Assembly (NCBI RefSeq): GCF_024158715.1
Contig: NZ_JAMZBC010000003.1
Location: 1-54,856, forward strand
From: Halomonas sp. 707D7
GTDB taxonomy: Bacteria; Pseudomonadota; Gammaproteobacteria; Pseudomonadales; Halomonadaceae
Length of the DNA: 54,856 bases
Direction of reading: 5' to 3'
Part shown: piece by piece, positions 25,132 through 33,754 of the stretch
Layout: each line of letters begins with the position of its first letter
Position numbering within the stretch: position 1 is the stretch's first letter
Made by a program: the position numbers and the translations under genes
The notes under the pieces: model-generated
Database searches by the model: none
What the model was told of the DNA's origin: nothing
What the model saw: the letters and a program-made list of their open reading frames with translations, nothing else

Positions 25132-27823
25132 GGCCCCGCTCCTCTTCCAGTAGTGATTTAATCTCCGGCAGGCAGCTTCCGCACTGCGTGCCGCAGGCAA
25201 GCCGCGCGCCCAGCGCCTCGACGCTTCGATCGCCTTCGTGGATCGCCGCGACGATCGTTTGCCGCCCCACCTGGTGGCAGCTGCACACCACCGGGCCGGT
25301 ATCCCGGGCGCCGCTGTCGCAGCCGGCCAGCACGCGCCGGCGCTGGCGTGGGCTCAGCGCGTCTTCGTTGAAGCGCGCCTGCAGCCAGCCGGTGCCGGGA
25401 AGCTCCCGGGGCGGGCCGACCATCAGCCACCAGCTCAAGCGGCCATTATACACACCCGCGGCGCGAAACCTGCCCGCCGAGGCGACGTCGCTGAAGAGCG
25501 TCACGCTCGCCCCCAGCCACGCCTCGATTTCGGCGGGCCAGTCGTCGACCGGTCGGGTGCTTGCCAGCTGCCAGCGGGTGCAGCCCGCTATGGGAATGCG
25601 CGCCCAGTAGTCGAGCGCCTGCCAGGCGGTGCTTTTTGGCTCGGCGCCGTCGCGGATCATCAGCGTCGCCTGCCAGACGTCGCCAAGCGGTCGAACACTC
25701 ACCGCGCCGTGCTTGGTTTCCGGCTGGCCGGAAACCGGGTCGGTGTACCCGGCGAGCAGCGCCCCGCTGCGCCCGGCGCCGGTGAACTCATCGCTCCAGT
25801 GCATGGGAACGAACGCTTCGCCCCGGCGCTGGGCGTTGGACACCCGCACCCGCGCCCGGTACTCGCCGCCGGGAGCACCAAGCCGGGCCAGGTCCTGATT
25901 CTCGAGCCCCGCGCGCGCGGCGTCATCGGGGTGCAGCTCGACGAACGGCTCGGCGCGATGATTCATCAGCCGCGGCGCGCGGGCGGTGCGGGTCATGGTG
26001 TGCCACTGATCGCGAATGCGCCCGGTATTGAGCCGCAGCGGGTAGCGTGTGGAGAGCGCCTGCGCCGGCTCGCGGGGCGTGACCGCCACCAGCCGGGCGC
26101 GGCCGCTTGGGGTCGCAAACTCGCCCTTCTCGAACAGCCGGGCGGTACCGCGCGGGGCGGCACGGGTCACCGGCCACTGAACGGGCGCGAGCGCATCGTA
26201 AGCGGCCCGCCCCAGCCCGGTAAGCGCCGAGATATCGAACAGCCGTTTGCCCGCGCCTTCGTTCTCGAAGCCCGAGAGCCTGGCGTGCTCGTCGAAGATC
26301 TCCCCGGGGTGGGTATAACCAAACGCGTCGCCAAAGCCGAGCCGGCTGGCGACCTCGCACAAGATCTGCCAGTCGTGGCGCGCCTGGCCCGGCGGCGGCA
26401 AGAGGCCGCGCTGGCGCGAGATGCGCCGCTCGGAGTTGGTCACCGTGCCGTCCTTTTCCGACCAGCCGCTCGCCGGCAGCACGATATCCGCAAACGCCAG
26501 CAGGTCGGTATTGGCCACGCACTCGGAGACGATCACCAGCGGGCACTTGGAAAGCGCCCGGCGCACCCGGGCGGCGTCCGGCAGGCTCACCGCCGGGTTG
26601 GTCGCCATCACCCAGAGCACGGTGATCTCGCCGCGCTCGATCGCCTCGAACAGCTCGACCGCCTTGTAGCCGGGGGCCTCGGGGAGACGTGGCGTGAGTG
26701 ACCCGGTCGCCCAGAAGCGGGTCACGCGATCGATCGCCCCGGGGGTGTGGTAGTCCATGTGGGCAGCGAGCTGGTTGGCCAGCCCCCCCACCTCGCGCCC
26801 GCCCATGGCGTTGGGCTGGCCGGTGATCGAAAAAGGTCCTGCGCCGGGCAGGCCGAGCTTGCCGCCGGCCAGGTGGGCGTTGATGATGGCGTTGCACTTG
26901 TCGGTGCCGCTGGTGGACTGGTTCACCCCCTGAGAGTAGAGCGTGACCACGTGCAGATGGCGGGCGAACCAGTAGTAGAAGGTTTCCAGCCGCTCGGCAT
27001 CGATATCGCAGGCCGCGGCCACCGCCGCCACGCTCGGCGCGCTCGCCCTGGCCGCGTCGAGCGCCTCCTCGAAGCCCTCGGTATGGCGCTCGAGATAGCG
27101 CGTATCCATGTAACCGCGCTCGGCCATGAAGGCGAGCAGCCCGTTGAACAGCGTCGCATCACTTCCCGGCTGGATGCCCAGGTAGAGATCGGCGATCTCG
27201 CAGGTGTCGGTGACGCGCGGGTCGATCACCACCACGCGCATCAAGGGGTTGCGCTCTTTCGCGAGTTTAAGGCGCTGGTAGAGCACCGGATGGTTCCAAG
27301 CCAGGTTCGAGCCCACCAGCACGACCAGCTCCGCCTCTTCGAGATCCTCGTAGCAGCAGGGCACCGCGTCGGCGCCGAAGGCGCGCTTGTAGCCCGCCAC
27401 CGCCGAGGCCATGCAGAGCCGCGAGTTGGTATCCAGGTGCGGCGTGCCGAGAAAGCCCTTGAACAGCTTGTTGGCCACATAGTAATCCTCGGTCAAAAGC
27501 TGACCCGACAGATACGCCGCCACGGTTTTCCGCCCGTGGGCCGCCCGAAGCGCGCTCAGGCGCTCGGTGAGTGCCGCAAGTGCTGACTCCCAGCTGGCGG
27601 GCTGGCCATCCAGGCGCGGCGTCAACAGCCGCCCCTGCTCGCCCAGGGTCTCGTGCAGCGCGCTGCCCTTGACGCACAGCCGCCCGAAATTGGCCGGGTG
27701 CGCGGTATCACCCTCGACCGCGTCCACCCGCCCATCGCGCACGGTGGCGGTGACGCCGCAGCCAACGCCGCAGTAGGGGCAGGTCGTTTTGATCGAACGG
27801 GCGGGGCTTGACGCGTCGTGCAT
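25091..27823 (-). CDS. nasA: Assimilatory nitrate reductase, catalytic subunit
   Basis: 910 residues. N-terminal [4Fe-4S] motif CPYCGVGC, then the molybdopterin domains with LDTNSRLCMASAVAGYKRAFG, NLAWNHPV, GQPNAMGGREVGG, the Asn-rich GVNQSTSGTDKCNAI and the C-terminal Mo-bis-MGD binding region with NTGRIRDQWHTMTRT. At the C-terminus there is a BFD-type [2Fe-2S] domain (VCSCHQVGRQT ... CGTQCGSCLPEI), as in NasA of gammaproteobacteria. It reduces nitrate to nitrite in the cytoplasm, probably with electrons from the FAD reductase divergently encoded. It is followed by the siroheme methyltransferase. A hairpin with a U-tract stands between the start codon and the upstream region. Confidence 0.93.
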   Translation of the reverse strand: MHDASSPARSIKTTCPYCGVGCGVTATVRDGRVDAVEGDTAHPANFGRLCVKGSALHETLGEQGRLLTPRLDGQPASWESALAALTERLSALRAAHGRKTVAAYLSGQLLTEDYYVANKLFKGFLGTPHLDTNSRLCMASAVAGYKRAFGADAVPCCYEDLEEAELVVLVGSNLAWNHPVLYQRLKLAKERNPLMRVVVIDPRVTDTCEIADLYLGIQPGSDATLFNGLLAFMAERGYMDTRYLERHTEGFEEALDAARASAPSVAAVAAACDIDAERLETFYYWFARHLHVVTLYSQGVNQSTSGTDKCNAIINAHLAGGKLGLPGAGPFSITGQPNAMGGREVGGLANQLAAHMDYHTPGAIDRVTRFWATGSLTPRLPEAPGYKAVELFEAIERGEITVLWVMATNPAVSLPDAARVRRALSKCPLVIVSECVANTDLLAFADIVLPASGWSEKDGTVTNSERRISRQRGLLPPPGQARHDWQILCEVASRLGFGDAFGYTHPGEIFDEHARLSGFENEGAGKRLFDISALTGLGRAAYDALAPVQWPVTRAAPRGTARLFEKGEFATPSGRARLVAVTPREPAQALSTRYPLRLNTGRIRDQWHTMTRTARAPRLMNHRAEPFVELHPDDAARAGLENQDLARLGAPGGEYRARVRVSNAQRRGEAFVPMHWSDEFTGAGRSGALLAGYTDPVSGQPETKHGAVSVRPLGDVWQATLMIRDGAEPKSTAWQALDYWARIPIAGCTRWQLASTRPVDDWPAEIEAWLGASVTLFSDVASAGRFRAAGVYNGRLSWWLMVGPPRELPGTGWLQARFNEDALSPRQRRRVLAGCDSGARDTGPVVCSCHQVGRQTIVAAIHEGDRSVEALGARLACGTQCGSCLPEIKSLLEEERGRARTQQAPATQMA

Positions 27824-27856
27824 GGGGGTCTCCAGAGCGTGTGTCGGCCAGAACGC

Positions 27857-27898
27857 AAAAAGCGCCCAGGAAGCCTCGTGAAAGGCCTGCCTGGACGC
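27857..27898 (-). terminator. Leader terminator (possible attenuator) upstream of nasA
   Basis: On the minus strand GCGTCCAGG and CCTGGGCGC form a long stem around an inner GCCT/AGGC helix and are followed by TTTTT, ending 34 bases before the nasA start. An intrinsic terminator ahead of a nitrate gene suggests attenuation lifted by an antiterminator. I could not find a clean pair of ANTAR hexaloop hairpins here, unlike the opposite leader. Confidence 0.55.
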
Positions 27899-28287
27899 CG
27901 TTGTCTCAGGGACACCGAGCCGGTGTCATTCTCATCGGTTTTTTTGCGGCGCTTGAAGTTATTGGTCGCCGGAGTCTCTTGTCATTGTGTCAGCAAAAAA
28001 GCGCTCATGAGTGTTATGGGGTTGTTGCTCCTCATGGCTGCAACCCTCGGGCCTGAACGTCAAAAAACGTCTTTTAACACCTGATAAACAATGACTTGAA
28101 AAACAAGCGCGCCATTTTTAGCCGGCATCGCCGACCGCCCATGCTCGCAAGAAGAACGATAGGAGTGCAGCGGATGGGTGCCTGCACCAGAATCGTTCGA
28201 AAGCGATCTCGAAGCGGCAAGCTCACCTCTGCCCTTCAACTCACAAGCGTTTGAAATATCGCCAGTTGATCGAGCTTCGTACAAGCG

Positions 28288-28303
28288 TGGCGAATTTCTT
28301 GCC
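28288..28303 (+). promoter_or_regulatory. Sigma-54-like promoter of the FAD reductase-nirBD operon
   Basis: TGGCGAATTTCTTGCC matches the -24/-12 consensus: GG (28289-28290), ten bases, then GC (28301-28302), with TTGC intact. It places the start about 28313, just before the ANTAR hairpins. A half site TGCACCA at 28183-28189 could be an NtrC element. The remainder of 27899-28287 shows no gene. Confidence 0.6.
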
Positions 28304-28317
28304 TCGTTAAAACGACT

Positions 28318-28407
28318 GCGCACTGCCAACGAGGGCAACGCGCGCCAGAACCATCAGGCAATGACGCCTCCGATACCGCGTACTTACGCGGCGTCGGGGG
28401 CGTTTTT
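28318..28407 (+). ncRNA. ANTAR-type antitermination leader with terminator
   Basis: First hairpin P1 28318-28343: GCGC/GCGC, internal AC/AC, TGCC/GGCA with hexaloop AACGAG. Second hairpin P2 28356-28369: AGGC/GCCT with hexaloop AATGAC. Both hexaloops have A at position 1 and G at position 4, the code read by ANTAR proteins (NasR, NasT, EutV). A terminator follows at 28364-28407 (outer ACGCC/GGCGT, CCGA/TCGG, inner CCGCGT/ACGCGG, then TTTTT), and its 5' arm overlaps the 3' arm of P2, so the two are mutually exclusive. Binding of the ANTAR dimer should let RNA polymerase reach the FAD reductase, nirB and nirD. Confidence 0.75.
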
Positions 28408-28451
28408 CGTTTCAGGCATCCAACGGGTGCCGCGCCGAACAGGGAGACCCC

Positions 28452-29756
28452 ATGCGCCCTTCTTCTCAAGAGAGCACGCAGAGTACCCAGGAAAGCACGC
28501 GAGAACGTACGCGCCATCTGGTCATCGTGGGGAACGGAATGGCCTGCCACCGCCTGATCGAGGCGCTGGTCACATCCCCCGCGCGGCCTGCGCGCATCAC
28601 CGTGATCGGCGAGGAGCCGGTGCCGGCCTATAACCGCATTCTGCTCTCGCCGCTGCTGGCCGGCGACACCGACCGTGCGGCGCTGACGCTGCGCGAAGCG
28701 CACTGGTACGCCGAACACGGTGTCACCCTGCGCCTTGGCGAACGGGTGCTGGCGATCGACCCCGGCAAAAAGCGCGTGGTCACCGAGCGCGCCCGGCTTG
28801 ACTTCGATGCGCTGGTGCTGGCGACCGGCTCGACCCCCGCCTGGCCGGCGGTGCCGGGCATCGAGCTTCAAGGCGTGCACGGCTTTCGCGACCTGGAGGA
28901 CGCCAAAACGCTTGCCGAGATCGCCCGGCGCGGCGGTCAGGCCGTGGTGATCGGCGGCGGTCTCTTAGGGCTCGAGGCGGCCCTGGGGCTCTACCAGCGC
29001 GGCCGCGGCGCCCTTTCGGTCAGCGTGCTCCAGCGTGGCGGGCACCTGATGAACCGCCAGCTCGATGCCCACGCCGGCGCACTTCTGAAGAAGACGCTTA
29101 GAGCACGCGGGCTCGCCGTTCACACCGGCGCCAGGCTTGCCGGCCTGATCGATGACGGCCAGGGCGCGGTGGCCGGCGTGGCGCTCGAGGACGGCCACGT
29201 GCTCGAGGCGAGCCACGTGGTCGTCGCGGCGGGTATCACGCCCAACGACACGCTGGCCCGCCGCGCCGGGCTCGAGTGCGACCGCGCCATCTGCGTGGAT
29301 CATCACCTTCGCACCTCGCACCCGGCCATTTACGCCCTCGGCGAGTGCTGCCAGTTCGAGGCGCACACCTTCGGGCTGGTCGAGCCGATCTGGCGCCAGG
29401 TCGAGGTGCTCGCCCGGGTGCTCTGCGGCGAGCCCGGCGCGGGCTACGTCGAGGCTCCGAGCGCCACCCGACTCAAGGTCAGCGGCATCGAGCTTTACGC
29501 CTTCGGCCCCGTCGAGGCCTCGCCAGCGCACGAGGTGCTCCGCTACAGCGACCCGGAAAGCGGCGAGTACCGAAAGCTTTTGCTCAACAACGGGCGCATC
29601 GAAGGCGCGGTGCTCTACGGCGACACCGCCCAGGGCCCCTGGTATTTCAACCAGGCGCAGCAAGGCGCGGACCTGAGCGCGGCTCGCCCGGCGCTGCTGT
29701 TCGGCCAGGCGGACGTCGAGGCGTTTCTACACTCCCCCAGCCAAGAGGCGGCTTAA
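28452..29756 (+). CDS. NADH/FAD-dependent oxidoreductase of nitrate assimilation (NasB-like)
   Basis: 434 residues. Pyridine nucleotide-disulfide oxidoreductase fold with FAD motif LVIVGNGMACHRLIEAL at the N-terminus, the ATGS motif (VLATGSTPAW), the NAD Rossmann loop VVIGGGLLGLEAALGLY and IYALGECC near the FAD ribityl site. It closely parallels the N-terminal reductase part of NirB but stops before the Fe-S and siroheme domains. As the first gene of the operon, 2 bases before nirB, it is the likely electron donor to NasA. GGGAGA precedes the ATG at 5 bases. Confidence 0.86.
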   Translation: MRPSSQESTQSTQESTRERTRHLVIVGNGMACHRLIEALVTSPARPARITVIGEEPVPAYNRILLSPLLAGDTDRAALTLREAHWYAEHGVTLRLGERVLAIDPGKKRVVTERARLDFDALVLATGSTPAWPAVPGIELQGVHGFRDLEDAKTLAEIARRGGQAVVIGGGLLGLEAALGLYQRGRGALSVSVLQRGGHLMNRQLDAHAGALLKKTLRARGLAVHTGARLAGLIDDGQGAVAGVALEDGHVLEASHVVVAAGITPNDTLARRAGLECDRAICVDHHLRTSHPAIYALGECCQFEAHTFGLVEPIWRQVEVLARVLCGEPGAGYVEAPSATRLKVSGIELYAFGPVEASPAHEVLRYSDPESGEYRKLLLNNGRIEGAVLYGDTAQGPWYFNQAQQGADLSAARPALLFGQADVEAFLHSPSQEAA

Positions 29757-29758
29757 CC

Positions 29759-32263
29759 ATGGCGACAAGAGAGAACCTGATCATCATCGGCAACGGCATG
29801 GTCGGCCACCACCTGGTCGAGCAGCTCATCGAGGCCGGCGCGCTTGCGCGCCTTGAGGTGACCGTGTTCGGCGAGGAGCGCCACCGCGCCTACGACCGGG
29901 TGCATCTCTCCGAGTACTTCACCGGGCGCAACGCGGAGTCGCTGGCGCTTTGCGACGCCGACTACTACGCCCAGCACGGCGTGACGCTCAGAAGCGGCGA
30001 GAAGGTGACCGAAATCGACCGCGCGGCGAAAACCGTGGTGACCGCCAGCGGCCGCTACGCCTTCGACCACCTGGTGCTCGCCACCGGCTCCTACCCCTTC
30101 GTGCCGCCGATCGAAGGGCGCGAGCGCCCGGGGTGTCTGGTCTACCGCACGCTGGATGATCTGGATGCGATACGCGACGCCGCCCAAAGCGCCACCAACG
30201 GCGTGGTGGTCGGCGGCGGGCTTTTGGGGCTCGAGGCCGCCAATGCCCTTCGCGGCCTGAATCTCGACACCGCCGTGGTGGAGTTCGCGCCGCGCCTGAT
30301 GCCGATGCAGGTCGATCGGGAAGGCGGCGAGCTCTTGAAAGAGAAGATCGAATCCCTCGGCTTGCAGGTGCTGACCGAGCGCGCCACCCAGCGCATCGAA
30401 CAGGGCGAACAGAGCCGGCTGCGCATGGTGTTTCAGGACGGCAAGGTGCTCGAAACCGACCTGATCGTGTTCTCCGCGGGCATTCGCCCCCAGGACGCAC
30501 TGGCCCGGGAGTGCGGGCTCGAGATCGGCGAGCGCGGCGGCGTGGTGATCGACGATCACTGCCGCACCAGCGACCCGGCCATTCTCGCCGTGGGCGAAGT
30601 GGCGCTCTGGAACCAGAGCATCTTCGGCCTGGTGGCGCCGGGCTACCAGATGGCCAAGGTGGCGGTCTCGACCCTCACCGGCGGCGACGCGCGTTTTGGC
30701 GGCGCCGACATGAGCACCAAGCTGAAGCTATTGGGCGTCGACGTCGGCGCCATCGGCGACGCCCACGGCGAGCGCACCCCCGGGGCGCGCATGTTCCGCT
30801 ATCTCGACCCGCTCACCCAGGTGTATCGCAAGCTGGTGGTCTCGAGCGACGGCAAGAAGCTCCTGGGCGCCATGCTGGTCGGCGACAACGGCGTCTACGA
30901 CACGCTCTTGCAGTACTACGCCAACGCCCTCGAGCTACCCGCCGAGCCCGCCTCGCTCATCCTGCCCCGGCAAAGCGGCGCCGCGCCGGCGCTGGGGGCG
31001 GATGCGCTGCCGGCGAGCGCCATGATCTGTTCGTGCCACAACGTAACCAAGGGGGTTATCTGCGAGGCGATCGATGCCGGCGCGCGAGATCTGGCCAGTG
31101 TGAAGGGCGCGACCAGAGCCAGTACCGGCTGCGGCGGCTGCGCCACGCTTTTGAAATCCGTGGTCGATCACGAGCTCGCCGCCCAAGGCGTCGAGGTGGA
31201 TCGCTCGCTTTGCGAGCACTTCGCCCACACCCGCCAGGGGCTTTACGACATCGTGCGCGTCGAGGGCATCAAGACCTTCGGCGAGCTGATGGAGAAGCAC
31301 GGCAATACCGGTCATGGCCTTGGCTGCGATATCTGCAAGCCCACCGTGTCGTCGATTCTCGCCTCCTGCTTCAACGAGCCGATCATGGACGCCGCCCACG
31401 TGCCGCTGCAGGACACCAACGACACCTTCATGGCCAACATGCAGAAAAACGGCACCTACTCGGTGGTGCCGCGCATCGCCGGCGGCGAGATCACCCCGGA
31501 GAAGCTCGTGGTGCTCGGCCAGGTGGCGCAGAAGTTCGAGCTGTACACCAAGGTCACCGGCGGCCAGCGCATCGATCTCTTCGGCGCGCGCCTCGAGGAT
31601 CTGCCCGCGATCTGGGGCGAGCTGATCGCGGCGGGCTTCGAGACCGGCCACGCCTACGGCAAGTCGCTGCGCACGGTGAAGTCGTGTGTGGGCAGCACCT
31701 GGTGTCGTTTTGGGGTGCAGGACAGCGTGGGCATGGCGATCAAACTCGAGCACCGCTACAAGGGGCTGCGCGCGCCGCACAAGATCAAGTTCGGCGTCTC
31801 CGGCTGCACCCGGGAGTGTGCCGAGGCGCAGAGCAAGGATATCGGCATCATCGCCACCGAGAACGGCTGGAACCTGTACGTCTGCGGCAACGGCGGCATG
31901 CGCCCGCGCCACGCCGAGCTCTTCGCTACCGACCTCGACGACGAGGCGCTCTACCGTACCATCGACCGATTTCTGATGTTCTACGTGCGCACCGCCGACC
32001 GGCTGCAGCGCACGGCCACCTGGCGCGAAAACCTCGAAGGCGGGCTCGACTACCTCAAGGCGGTGATTCTCGAGGATAGCCTGGGACTCGGCGACGAGCT
32101 GGAGCGCCAGATGCAGACCCTGATCGAGCGCTACGAGTGCGAATGGGCCAACGCCCTGAGCGACCCGGAAAAGCTCAAGCGTTTCAGAAGCTTCGTCAAC
32201 GACGAACGCCCGGACCCGTCCATCATCATGACCACCGAGCGCGGGCAACTGCGCCCGGCCTGA
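29759..32263 (+). CDS. nirB: Nitrite reductase (NADH) large subunit
   Basis: 834 residues. Order: FAD domain (NLIIIGNGMVGHHLVEQLI), NAD domain (VVVGGGLLGLEAANALRG), BFD-type [2Fe-2S] cluster domain (CSCHNVTKGVICEAI ... CGGC), then the siroheme/[4Fe-4S] nitrite and sulfite reductase domain with CVGSTWCRFG and SGCTRECAEAQ carrying the four Cys ligands. It reduces nitrite to ammonium with NADH in the cytoplasm. An upstream open frame overlaps the previous gene, but the ATG at 29759 follows its stop by 2 bases, matches the family N-terminus and has AGAGGCGG upstream. Siroheme would come from the methyltransferase gene nearby. Confidence 0.94.
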   Translation: MATRENLIIIGNGMVGHHLVEQLIEAGALARLEVTVFGEERHRAYDRVHLSEYFTGRNAESLALCDADYYAQHGVTLRSGEKVTEIDRAAKTVVTASGRYAFDHLVLATGSYPFVPPIEGRERPGCLVYRTLDDLDAIRDAAQSATNGVVVGGGLLGLEAANALRGLNLDTAVVEFAPRLMPMQVDREGGELLKEKIESLGLQVLTERATQRIEQGEQSRLRMVFQDGKVLETDLIVFSAGIRPQDALARECGLEIGERGGVVIDDHCRTSDPAILAVGEVALWNQSIFGLVAPGYQMAKVAVSTLTGGDARFGGADMSTKLKLLGVDVGAIGDAHGERTPGARMFRYLDPLTQVYRKLVVSSDGKKLLGAMLVGDNGVYDTLLQYYANALELPAEPASLILPRQSGAAPALGADALPASAMICSCHNVTKGVICEAIDAGARDLASVKGATRASTGCGGCATLLKSVVDHELAAQGVEVDRSLCEHFAHTRQGLYDIVRVEGIKTFGELMEKHGNTGHGLGCDICKPTVSSILASCFNEPIMDAAHVPLQDTNDTFMANMQKNGTYSVVPRIAGGEITPEKLVVLGQVAQKFELYTKVTGGQRIDLFGARLEDLPAIWGELIAAGFETGHAYGKSLRTVKSCVGSTWCRFGVQDSVGMAIKLEHRYKGLRAPHKIKFGVSGCTRECAEAQSKDIGIIATENGWNLYVCGNGGMRPRHAELFATDLDDEALYRTIDRFLMFYVRTADRLQRTATWRENLEGGLDYLKAVILEDSLGLGDELERQMQTLIERYECEWANALSDPEKLKRFRSFVNDERPDPSIIMTTERGQLRPA

Positions 32264-32300
32264 TGTCCACCAGGACCGACTTCAAGAAAGGAGCCCTTCC

Positions 32301-32672
32301 ATGAGTGCAACCGCTGCCGCCTCGAACACTATGCCAGCCGTGCGCTGGCAGCCGCTTTGCCGCCGCGCCGATCTGGTGGCGTTTTCCGGCGTGGTGGCCT
32401 GGCTCGAAACCTCGGCCGCCCAGGTCGCGCTGTTCTACCTGCCCGGACACACCCCGGAACTCTACGCGCTGGATCACTTCGATCCCTTTTCGAATGCCTA
32501 CGTGATCGGCCGCGGCATCGTCGGCGATCTCGACGGCGCCCCGGTCATCGCCTCGCCGCTCTACAAGCAGCACTTTCGCCTGAGCGACGGCCTGTGCCTG
32601 GAGGACGAAAACGTGCGGCTTCGCACCTGGCCGGTGCGCTTCGATGGGGATCGCGTGGTGATCGAGGCGTAA
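32301..32672 (+). CDS. nirD: Nitrite reductase (NADH) small subunit
   Basis: 123 residues of the NirD family: a Rieske-like beta fold (LYALDHFDPFSNAYVIGRGIVGD, LYKQHFRLSDGLCLED, LRTWPVRFDGDRVVIE) without the Cys/His pairs that bind a [2Fe-2S] cluster. It joins NirB in the assimilatory nitrite reductase. The ATG at 32301 has AAAGGAG about 9 bases upstream and lies 37 bases after nirB; a bidirectional terminator closes the operon right after it. Confidence 0.9.
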   Translation: MSATAAASNTMPAVRWQPLCRRADLVAFSGVVAWLETSAAQVALFYLPGHTPELYALDHFDPFSNAYVIGRGIVGDLDGAPVIASPLYKQHFRLSDGLCLEDENVRLRTWPVRFDGDRVVIEA

Positions 32673-32681
32673 CGCTAGACG

Positions 32682-32714
32682 AAAGCGCCGCCTCTTGAAA
32701 GAAGCGGCGCTTTT
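32682..32714. terminator. Bidirectional intrinsic terminator after nirD
   Basis: AAAGCGCCGC and GCGGCGCTTTT form a stem of seven GC pairs extended by A-U pairs, with a 12-base loop. T-runs occur on both strands, so it can end nirD transcription and that of the convergent alpha/beta hydrolase. Confidence 0.8.
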
Positions 32715-32755
32715 CCTGCTTGAGCTTTTTGATCGAGAAAGTATTTCGACTCTGG

Positions 32756-33598
32756 CTACTCGTCGCTATCGAGAAACGCGATCAGCGCTTGGTTGAATTC
32801 TTTCGCGTGAGTGACGTTCAGGCCGTGGGGACCGCCTTCGATCACTTCGAGCCTGGAGTGGGGCAGCGTTTCGCTGGCGCGTTTGCCGCTGACTTCGAGC
32901 GGCACGATGCCGTCGGCGTCGCCGTGGATCACCAGTGTCGGCAGCTTCATCTTCGGCAGGTCGTCGCGAAAATCGGTGTAGCTGAACGCCTTGATGCAGT
33001 CGAAGGTCGCCTTGGGTGAGGCGAACGCTGCGATGTCACGGTGATACTGGCGGTTGGGCTCGCTGATCAGATCGCTCTTGTCGCCGGCGGCGAAGAAGTT
33101 ATTGGTGAAGTCCTCGAGAAACGCCAGGCGGTCGCCGCGCACGCCGTCGAGGAACTGATCGATGGTAGCGTCGTCGAGGCCGCCGTCCGGGTTGTCATCA
33201 GACTTGTAGAGGTACGGCGGCACGGCGGCGGCGAGGACCGCCTTGCTGACCCGCTCGGTACCGTAGCTTGCGATGTAGCGCGCCACTTCGCCGCCACCCA
33301 TGGAAAAGCCGACCAGAGTGGCATCGTTGAGATCCAGCGCGTCCAGCAGTTTCTTGAGATCGAAGGCCAGGGTATCGTAATCGTAGCCGCCGTCGGCCTG
33401 GGTGGACTTGCCGAAGCCGCGGCGATCGTAGGTGACGACCTTATAGCCCGCCTCGACCAGCGGCGCGACCTGGGGCTCCCAGGAGCGAGAGCTCAACGGC
33501 CAGCCGTGAATCAGTACGACGGGCTTGCCCGCTCCGTGAACCTCGTAGTAAAGCTCGACCGGGGTTCCCTGTTCGGTTCCTGCATTCAACATCGGCAT
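32756..33598 (-). CDS. Alpha/beta hydrolase (non-heme chloroperoxidase/esterase type)
   Basis: 280 residues, alpha/beta hydrolase fold of the haloperoxidase/arylesterase group. Oxyanion region VVLIHGWPLSSRSW, the catalytic Ser in LVGFSMGGGEVARY, Asp in LVIHGDADGIVP and His near the end in EGGPHGLNVTH, all in the expected order. Such enzymes hydrolyse small esters; the bromination activity reported for some is a side reaction with peracids. Nothing in the neighbourhood indicates the substrate. It ends beside the nirD terminator. Confidence 0.87.
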   Translation of the reverse strand: MPMLNAGTEQGTPVELYYEVHGAGKPVVLIHGWPLSSRSWEPQVAPLVEAGYKVVTYDRRGFGKSTQADGGYDYDTLAFDLKKLLDALDLNDATLVGFSMGGGEVARYIASYGTERVSKAVLAAAVPPYLYKSDDNPDGGLDDATIDQFLDGVRGDRLAFLEDFTNNFFAAGDKSDLISEPNRQYHRDIAAFASPKATFDCIKAFSYTDFRDDLPKMKLPTLVIHGDADGIVPLEVSGKRASETLPHSRLEVIEGGPHGLNVTHAKEFNQALIAFLDSDE

Positions 33599-33754
33599 CG
33601 CTACCCTCCTGGTTGATTGACCAACGGCTCCGCGTACGGATGAATAAACACGCTCTAAAGGCTAGTACAACTGATCGGGGCTTTCCAAAGCGCCCGCAGG
33701 GCACCAAAGTTGCTATGCTTACTCGCTCTTGAACCTGCCTGTGGAGCGCACGTA

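Noticed and set aside
27911-27948. Plus-strand terminator GACACC-GAGCC-GGTGTC followed by a T-run
   Set aside because: The T-run begins about 11 bases after the stem and no plus-strand gene ends upstream, so a functional terminator is not supported.
29276-29758. N-terminal extension of nirB
   Set aside because: It overlaps the FAD reductase gene in another frame, is Arg-rich, and the ATG at 29759 fits the family start and follows the previous stop by 2 bases.
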